DNA of 64,000 nucleotides. Source: Ciona intestinalis. Its lineage: Eukaryota > Chordata > Ascidiacea > Phlebobranchia > Cionidae. A model generated the notes under the pieces. The model was not told where the DNA came from and searched no databases. It saw only the letters and a program-made list of their open reading frames with translations. The number at the start of each line of letters is the position of its first letter. Position 1 is the first letter of the stretch. Location of the stretch: NCBI RefSeq assembly GCF_000224145.3, contig NW_004191379.1, forward strand, positions 1-64,000, read 5' to 3'. The position numbers and the translations under genes are program-made. Positions 56,672 through 64,000 of the stretch are shown in pieces.

Positions 56672-58358
56672 AACCATTGATATTGCGACAAAATAATAAC
56701 GGACTTACATGAATGTACAGGCATACATTTTACCAAGAATACAACTTTCTCACGTTTATTTACTGTTGCCTTTTTGGTAATATAAAACAATATTGAAATG
56801 GGGAGTATAAAAGAATAATAATTTATAATGTGTTCAAAATACAATTAACTTTTAAAACGGTAGTGCTTTAGTACAGCTCGTGCTGTTTACTACTGCCATG
56901 TCTGTATTGACCTCATTTGTTCGAATAACACTGACATGGGTTAAATGAACTCATTTAACCTATTATAGAATGAGCTGCAGCATTAGCGTAAGATCAGTGA
57001 TAAACAAGTCAGCGAAACCGATAACAAATTACCGAAATCTATTTTTAGTGCAGTCTTTCTCATTTAGCAGTTTAAAATATATCAAATAATAGTTATGAGT
57101 ACAGTTTACTTATCTGTTATACAAACTGCCACGTTAACCGACAGTAACTATGAACAGTTTTGAAACGTAACATTATACACGAATAATTACCGGTGCGTGC
57201 AGTACGAATGCAACTGGCAGTGTTTGTGTTGAGCTGAAATCGACGCGAAAACCTTACTGTGACGATTTAAACTACATTTGACAACAAAATTAAACATTTA
57301 CAAAAGGGGCCTGCACGTAAAAATAAACAGTTTTCGTGAATTACCCTTTACTTACCGTCTTACCCTATGATTTAACCCGATTTATAAATAATATAGAAGC
57401 TGAGTGGTCTAGTGTGTGGTACTGCAGTTAAATAATTCCAGAATATATTCCAAGAAAAGTGTGTTTTATGTCGTCACCGTTTCCGATATCGCCGGGAGAA
57501 AATCGGCTTGCGTCATGTATTGGCGAACTCGCCCTACGTCACAACGCTATTGTTTAACTGCAGCGTTCGACTTTTTGTTGTTAATATCAAGGAACTGCTT
57601 CTTAATAAGCCCTATGTCAACAAGTTGCGTGTAGTTAGCTGCTCTAGTGGGGTTTTTTGGGGTTAAACTGAAAGCTATAAACGACTGACGTGAATTGTTT
57701 TTGTCAGTATTGTTGTGACGTAAGTTATTTCTAGTGATTTTGTTTACAGTGAGATACACAGTTTGTTATTATAAGCGGTGTATGGTATTGTGATAGGCAA
57801 AGTATAATATATAATCATGGAAGAATGACATTAATGATAACGACGCTTTGTTAGTAAGACGATGAGTGTAAAATACATGAACGACATGGAATTGTGAGAT
57901 CGGACAATAGATTTAACATTGTATCGCAGTTTTTGACAACTCAGCATGTGCGAACGACCATGGCAAACAACCCTGCTATCAATTTGGCAAGTCAGCGAAA
58001 TTTTCATCAATATTTAACGACTGTGTGGCTGGTTGTTATTGCCAATTACTTTGAACCTATGACCCCAACAATATTAGTTTTATGTCGTAGGTAATTTTTG
58101 TATGATTGTGATTCTTTGTCGGAGAAGGCTCGTTATCTCTTTATCCAAGTAAATTAATTAAAAAGCGATGCTGATACCTACCTTAAGCTCGGTGTTAAGG
58201 GTAAATGGAACAGAAGAAGATTTGTAAGTTAGTTAGAACAGCGGTTCATGGTATAACTTCTCATTAGTGTCGTTCATTTATTTTTTTGGTTTCTAATAGG
58301 TTAATTAAGACGATGCAATGAATGTTATATTAAAACGCCTGTAGCTAATGGAATAGAG
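56672..58358. other. Intergenic DNA; possible 5' UTR exon of SLC16-like gene
   Basis: No coding exon recognised. A donor-like tag followed by gtaattt at about 58090 and a strong pyrimidine-rich acceptor (tttggtttctaatag, AG at 58298-58299) could bound a 5' UTR intron; the acceptor could equally serve spliced-leader trans-splicing. Confidence 0.35.
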
Positions 58359-61300
58359 ATGTCTTCGAATATTGTAAACAATGTTAATAACCAAACACAA
58401 AGCTCGTCCTCGTCAACGAACAACAACAAGCACGCAAATGGAAAGAGACCATCTCTGCATAATACAAATCCTTTAATTGTGAACAGCAAACAGTAAGTTA
58501 GTTTGTAATTTCTTGGAAATTGTTACGTTAGTGGGTTAATAATTGTAACGATTGACTACTTAGTTTTAAATATAGTAGTATCAAGGAAGATGGGACAATT
58601 TGTCAGACGGGAGTTTTTTCAATTTTCTTTTTACGGACCCCCGTTTAATGAAAGCCAAAAAATAATATTACAGAATTATTCACAGTATTATGATATAAAA
58701 CGCACGACAACGCCAATAACTGTTGTTAAATATTAATAAAAAATACGTTAAATAGATACAGTTTATTTAAAGCGGTGTTATTTTAAAAGTTTGCTAAAAA
58801 TAAAGCCGATGAATTTTTGTACACTAGAAATTCAAGTGTGTTGTTAGAACACGCTTGTTTTGTCCGCGTATACAACACACAATACGGCAAAGGCGTGTTG
58901 TTGGTATGGCGTGTTTTTCAGGCTTCAAAACGGCACGCCGTTTTGTAACAACACGCCAGTTTAAAACTAGTGTAGTTTAAGGTGAGCGGAACGATTAAAC
59001 TAGTTTCATAAATTAAAAAAAAGAATATTTCGTACAGTTTGCTTTACAAAAATAGGCAGGGGTCAATATATCTTAAATTAGGAATAAAATCAGCCAAAAT
59101 TACTATTTTAAATCTATATAGTAGGGTGGGGGAAGATGAGACACCTTTTCATTCTATTTTCTCGTCCCATTTAGTAGTAAACAAAAAAAATTAAACAGTT
59201 ATATAACCCTATCTTCACAACTTCCATAAACTGTAGTTAATTGCCTAAAACACAATCAGGATATTTGGATATTAAGTGTCCCATCTTCCCCCACCCTACA
59301 TTATATAAAGTTTTCGTGACACAGATACTAGCACAAGCTTTTAATTTCGTTCGGTTAACTACAAGTTGCAGAATAGTATTAATATAAAAATCAATTCAAT
59401 TCTCCACTTTGTAGTTATGTAGCTTTTATTGCCAAACTTTAAAGGGTTTCTTTTAAATCAATACTTTTTACATCAGAGTTTATTTAAATATAATATATAC
59501 CAATATAATAATAAAATAACGTATGAAAAATAAATTCAAAAATCAGTCACATGCACTTGGAGATAATTTATGATAACTGGCTGGAAGGATAATAGAACAG
59601 CAATACCCAGTTTGTGGCAAAAACATAGACTTTATTCAAAATCCTTATTAATTTTCGTTGTTACAAACTTTTATGTATATTTGCAGGATACAAAATTTAT
59701 TAATTGAAAATATAACAATTCCATTAATTTTTCAAACAATACCACCTTTTCCTACAATAGCATACTAACATGATTAACTTTAGAAATGGGGCAAGAATGT
59801 TTAAACTTAATCTTAAAAAATGTTAATGTAATTGACAATGATTTTAAACTGTCCCAACTTACCCCGCCTGTTTGCAATCGTTAAATAACTCCCGATCTGT
59901 TTATATGTTTGTTTGAAGTGTTGTCAATTCATAAAATATGGTAGTAAAAGCTCATTGTATGACCCAAAATCAGTCTTATACTTTAATTTTTTAAATAGTG
60001 GTGTGCAATACGTGCTTATGTGTCCCATTATACCCCCGACTATATCCCGGTTGTTGTATCGACACGTTTTACCGATTATCTGTAAATGATAAATATCGGT
60101 CTATAACAACAAAAGTATAAGATTAAATAACCTAGTTTGTTTGGGTAGAAATGTGGTTTTGATTGGTATCAATATGTAGAAGGGTATTCCCATAAACAGC
60201 GAACATGCAATGTTACGTAACCGTCCATAATATCGCTAAATTGCTCAGTTGTTCAATTATACTGTTATTGTTAATGAAATTATAGATATGTTGAACCTCC
60301 CGACGGTGGCTGGGGCTGGGTGATTGTAGTCGCTGTCTGGTTTGACAATATGCTGGTTATCGGAATGTTAAAGTCGTTAGGCGTTCTGTTTCCAGCATTC
60401 CGTTCATATTTTCAAGAAAGCGCTGGAGCCATCTCATGGATCAACTCAATTTCTTTGTCTATGAGAGCTACTGCTGGTAAGTATTAGTATTTCATTGTAT
60501 TTTGTGTGATATTTTTCGATTTAAAGGAGTCATTCAGACTTTTAGTCATGTTAAACGTTTGGTTTGCTAAATGTCATCACTAAATAGAGTAAAATTAACT
60601 TAAGCACGTTGCTGATGTCGTATGTAGCTGATTCAAATGCATAATGGTGTTTATAATCATTCACAATGACTAATCTCAACAGCCCCGCTCTCTGCTGCGC
60701 TGAGCAATAAATATGGAGAAAGGAAGGTCGTGGCCCTTGGTGGAGTTTTGGTTGTTATTGGTCTCATCATGAGCGTTTACGCAACTTCACCATACTATTT
60801 GTACGGCTCCCTTGGCTGCGTAACAGGTGGAATTATTTTAGCTGTTTAGTATGTTATAAAACTCGGTTGCAATACCGGTAATTTAAACTTTGAATTTTAA
60901 TGCAGACATTATCGATTGATCAAAAATAATATGTTAATGCTTTTTTATAGGAATTGGTTTTGCCTTTGCCTCTCTTCCAGCTTTAACCATGATTGGTCGC
61001 TATTTTAAAGTTCGTCGTTCACTTGCAAACGGACTTTCCAGAAGTGGTGGCGCAGCGACCTTTTTCCTTGCGCCTTTGCTCCAACTACTTGTAACTAATT
61101 ACGGGTGGCAGGGATGTCTTTTGATAGTTGCTGGACTAGAATTGCATCTAATAGCTTGTGCATTGCTGTTCCGACCTTTACGACTTAAAGAAGAACTGCA
61201 ATTCGAACCCACCACAACTTTAAAGAACCACCGGGACAATCAGATGCAACCTCATACCTTCAACGATGAATTTACCAAGAGTGATGGTTTTAAATCTGGG

Positions 61301-62351
61301 TTTGTTGCACACAGAGCAATAAGTGATCGACAAAAATTGAAAATGATGCAGCAAGAAGTTGAGAAACGGGTGCAACAATATGGGGTAACAGAATCTTTGA
61401 TCGTAGATCACTTTCCTCAAATAGAACCTGTATACCAACCGAAGCAAAAATCGACTCTCGACTTCAGTTTATTGCTTAACCCCAAGTGGGCTGTAATCAC
61501 CTTAAACCTGGTACTCACTCAGTTTGGGTATTCCATCACACTTGTACATACTGTTGCTAGAGCCAAGCTATTAGGAATAGGCGAATACGAGTCTGCGATG
61601 TTGTTATCGTTTGTTGGTTTGTCTGAGGTGGTTGCCCAGTTATCCTCTGGCGCCTTCGCTGACAGACAATACATAAAACGAATACATCTTCACAAGATTT
61701 ATATTGGGGTGATGGCAATTGCGACGGCGTGTAGCCTCTTGTGCAATTCATTCCTAACCATGGCGATCTACTGCGTTCTTTTCGGCTGTGGATCCGGGAG
61801 TTGGCAAGGCAATATTCTTCCTCTTACCGTTGATACTTTGGGAGTACGGACGTTACGCAGCGCTTATGGATTCTGTCTCTTCTTTAGTGGTGTCTGTGGT
61901 CAATTGATAGGACCTCCAATTGCAGGTATTGTGGCAGTCAATACGTCTTTATGGTATATATGCCTGTAACCAGTTTACAATTTATATATATGGGAAATTG
62001 ACCTTAACCCATAAAGTAGAAATAATACTAAATATTAGTAATTGTAAAATTCACTGATAACTTTTTTCGTTTATAGTGTAGCGGCACGCCAAAAAGTTAT
62101 GGTTTTAAAGATATTTCTTCATTTACCACTTGTATTCATCAGGAATGATGTTCGACGCCACGCAGTCATATACGTACAGCTTCATACTTGCTACAATTTG
62201 CTTTTTCATCGCCTCATTCGTGTTATGGCTTGAAGTTCCAGCTTCTAAATTCGTTCGAAGAAAGGAGGAAAAAGCCAGAAAAAACTCAGCAGTTGTTTCA
62301 ACTGACGAAGATTATGACATTTTAATGCAAGAGATCAGCGGGTTAGCATAA
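58359..62351 (+). CDS. SLC16 (monocarboxylate transporter) family protein, 550 residues
   Basis: Exons: 58359-58492, 60286-60476, 60683-60826, 60951-61925, 62143-62351; phases 2, 1, 1, 1 agree. Residues 1-44 are a polar Ser/Asn-rich cytosolic N-terminus. Residues 49-59 (PPDGGWGWVIV) are the SLC16 signature opening TM1. Further family marks are SLSMRAT, ALSNKYGERKVVALGG (loop 2-3), MIGRYFKVRRSLANGLSRSG (TM4-5), a long hydrophilic loop between TM6 and TM7 (61180-61450), GLSEVVAQLSSGAFADR (TM8) and GPPIAG GMMFDATQSYTYSF (TM11-12). Twelve helices are expected, as in proton-coupled monocarboxylate carriers of the plasma membrane. The substrate and the exact member (SLC16A1 to A14) cannot be told from sequence by eye. 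An AATAAA follows 33 bases after the stop. Intron 1 holds several nested repeats. Confidence 0.9.
58822..58972. mobile_element. Small MITE (151 bp) nested in a larger element
   Basis: Left end cactagaaattcaagtgtgt and reverse complement of the right end cactagttttaaactggcgt are similar; TA flanks both sides (58820-58821, 58973-58974). The host sequence around it is continuous with other copies when it is removed. Confidence 0.7.
59119..59300. mobile_element. Short MITE
   Basis: tagtagggtgggggaagatg ... gtgtcccatcttcccccacc ctaca, with ctcgtcccatttagtagtaa inside. Confidence 0.85.
59301..60045. mobile_element. Long inverted-repeat element, SLC16 intron 1
   Basis: Contains cacagatactagcacaagct, tgcacttggagataatttat, aaactgtcccaacttacccc and ends gtgtcccattatacccccga. 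It has the inner-element order of 48990-49840, diverged. Confidence 0.65.
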
Positions 62352-62384
62352 GAGAAAGTGATCGTTAAAATGTTCACGGCGTTC

Positions 62385-62390
62385 AATAAA
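62385..62390 (+). terminator. Poly(A) signal of SLC16-like gene
   Basis: AATAAA 33 bases after the stop codon. Confidence 0.6.
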
Positions 62391-63026
62391 AATCAGTTGG
62401 ACGAAGCCTGTGGCAACCGTTGAAATATTGTATCTACGTTAAAAAAAATGTTGATCTCGATTACTACATTTGATAACTATACTACTTGTATTTATAATTT
62501 TGTGATCCACTTATATACCTACTTCTTTTTGACGAACCTTTAACATAAAGTATAAACAAAAAAACGTTAATTGATCCAAGTGTAAGTGCTGTAGACAATT
62601 TGATGATCGAATCATACTGCCTGTTTTACTTGTAAAATAATTCACTTTAACTCATCGGATATAACTTTAAGAAATTTAAGAAAACTGACATAGTATAGCA
62701 GTATTGTAATTAGGAGTGGAGGATTTTATATATAAATGTTGAATTCAGCACATAAGAAAGATTATAGCAACGAAGTAAGTTTTCTGATATTTCTTAAATT
62801 AAAGACTTATTTCAAACTATACACATAAAGTACTGAACTCATTTATGCTGGCTTTCAATCTAAAAGTTAAAGTACATTTTCCCTACGAATTAGCGCCTTA
62901 AACAGATAGAAAAGTAATCGGTAATTACTCATTAATTAGGCGACCGTATGCAGTATGGTTTATAAAACTATGCTTAGTTTAAATTATTTTATAGAGTGTA
63001 ATCATTTAATTAAATTTTAAGGTATA
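62391..63026. other. Intergenic DNA, nothing recognised
   Basis: AT-rich, with no ORF or repeat end. Confidence 0.4.
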
Positions 63027-63220
63027 CAGTAGGGTGGGGGAGATGGGACACCTTTTACCTCTATTTTCTCGCCCCGTTCAGTAGTAATCAAAGAACATTC
63101 AAAAAATTATAAAACTATATGACCATGACTCCCATTGACCATTAGTAATTGTTTAAAACACCTTCAGGATATTTAGATATTATGTGCTAAAGGTGTCCCA
63201 TCTACCCCCACTCTACTATA
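63027..63220. mobile_element. Short MITE
   Basis: cagtagggtgggggagatgg ... ggtgtcccatctacccccac tctactata, with the usual interior (gtagtaatcaaagaacattc). Confidence 0.85.
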
Positions 63221-63289
63221 TTTTGAATTTAGCGCTTTTGATCAAACAGTAAAGTAAACGGTAATTATGCGGTTTTAATTCTAAAAGTG

Positions 63290-63440
63290 TAGTATATATT
63301 ATGATATAATTTTAATTAATAGTTTAAAGAATAAATGCTAGAATTAAAAATTGAAGTAAGTGCGGAAAAAGTCGTACAAGAAACAACAATAAGAACAACT
63401 GTTTGACGAAAGGGATCTATATGACCACTACCGTGCTCAG
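63290..63440 (+). repeat. Copy of the 1617-1860 repeat family, left arm
   Basis: aaataaatgctagaattaaa, gaacaactgtttgacgaaag and ggatctatatgaccactacc, as at 1690-1850. Confidence 0.65.
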
Positions 63441-63734
63441 TAATATACACCGGAAAAATAGCTATAGCTAACGCAAAGTCTACCGGCCCCTTTCTTCGTG
63501 TCTGTCACGCCGGTGTTGTAATATATTAGGATCGGCTGTTGAATTTGTGACAGGCGCTTTTACGCATGCGCAGAAGGTTGGACTAATTATTACGACAACT
63601 CGAACCAGTTTAACGCAACTACGCTTACCGTCCGGGTACCACGTTTGCACATTAAACTTTACAAGACATAGTTTGATAAAATCTTATATTTATATAATAC
63701 TTTGTGCCTTTGAGCATGTAAGTGGCAATTTAAA

Positions 63735-63900
63735 TTCTTTTTCGTCGAGCAGTTGTTCTTGTTGTATGCGAGACTTTTTTGGCACATATATCAATTTTTA
63801 TTGTAGCATTTATTCTTTAAACACTTGAATGAAATCAAAACATAATAACTATTTATATTTTTTAGCCTATAATTTCAGATTTAAATCCGCCTAATTAGCG
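63735..63900 (-). repeat. Reverse copy of the same family, right arm
   Basis: attctttttcgtcgagcagt, ttgaatgaaatcaaaacata and tttcagatttaaatccgcc are the reverse order of the left arm. With 63290-63440 it forms a candidate complete inverted-repeat element of about 0.6 kb; the ORF at 63547 in its centre has no protein-like features. Confidence 0.6.
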
Positions 63901-63957
63901 ATTAACCACAAGGATTACTTTCTTGTTTGACCAAAAGCACGGAAGTTACGGTTCTTA

Positions 63958-64000
63958 TATACCGTCCGTTCGTTCGCCCGTCCGTTTGTACGTTTTTCGT
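63958..64000. repeat. Low-complexity cgtccgt/gttcgt stretch at window end
   Basis: accgtccgttcgttcgcccg followed by tccgtttgtacg is a short degenerate simple repeat cut by the window edge. Confidence 0.5.

Larger units (their letters stand above)
58575..59300. mobile_element. Long inverted-repeat element with two nested insertions
   Basis: Starts gaagatgggacaatttgtca with the cagacgggagttttttcaat continuation of the long family. A small MITE (58822-58972) interrupts it, and a short MITE (59119-59300) follows. Confidence 0.7.

Overview
The window looks like a piece of an ascidian (tunicate) genome, most likely a Ciona species. The base composition is AT-rich. The genes are chordate-type and intron-rich (NCOA6-, RADIL-, plakin- and SLC16-like), and the introns are fairly short. 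tRNA-headed SINEs and swarms of small inverted-repeat elements, of kinds known from Ciona, fill introns and intergenic DNA. The species call is inference; no sequence search was possible. There are three runs of N (22874-22923, 37558-37895, 54934-54983).

Layout. 1-2632: 3' part of a hAT transposase ORF open at the left edge, then repeats. 2633-14489 (+): most of an NCOA6-like nuclear coactivator gene in five recognised exons, 5' exon(s) not found; its 6.6-kb intron carries a terminal-inverted-repeat element, a large fold-back structure, and a SINE nested in another repeat. 14490-19440: repeats and, on the minus strand, a broken THAP-domain gene (17700-18075). 19497-19919 (-): a single-exon gene for a 140-residue two-pass membrane protein that I do not recognise. 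19920-26337: almost only inverted-repeat elements. 26338-47470 (+): a RADIL/RASIP1-type gene in about twenty exons, with two Ras-association domains followed by FHA, DIL and PDZ. 51467-56671 (+): a four-exon gene joining an N-terminal membrane anchor to plakin repeats. 58359-62351 (+): an SLC16 (monocarboxylate transporter family) gene in five exons. 62352-64000: repeats.

The genes do not form an operon or one pathway. RADIL (Rap effector, adhesion) and the plakin-repeat protein (expected to bind intermediate filaments) may both act at the membrane-cytoskeleton interface, but nothing in the sequence ties them together. Exon borders were set by GT/AG sites and by phase continuity between neighbours; each multi-exon model is phase-consistent except at the places flagged (NCOA6 at 12947-12983, RADIL at about 44940, and the unsure small RADIL exon at 32635). 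The main observations are the membrane-anchored plakin architecture, the afadin-like double-RA layout of the RADIL gene, the two apparent frame breaks, the palindromic repeat structures, and several nested transposons with readable target-site duplications.
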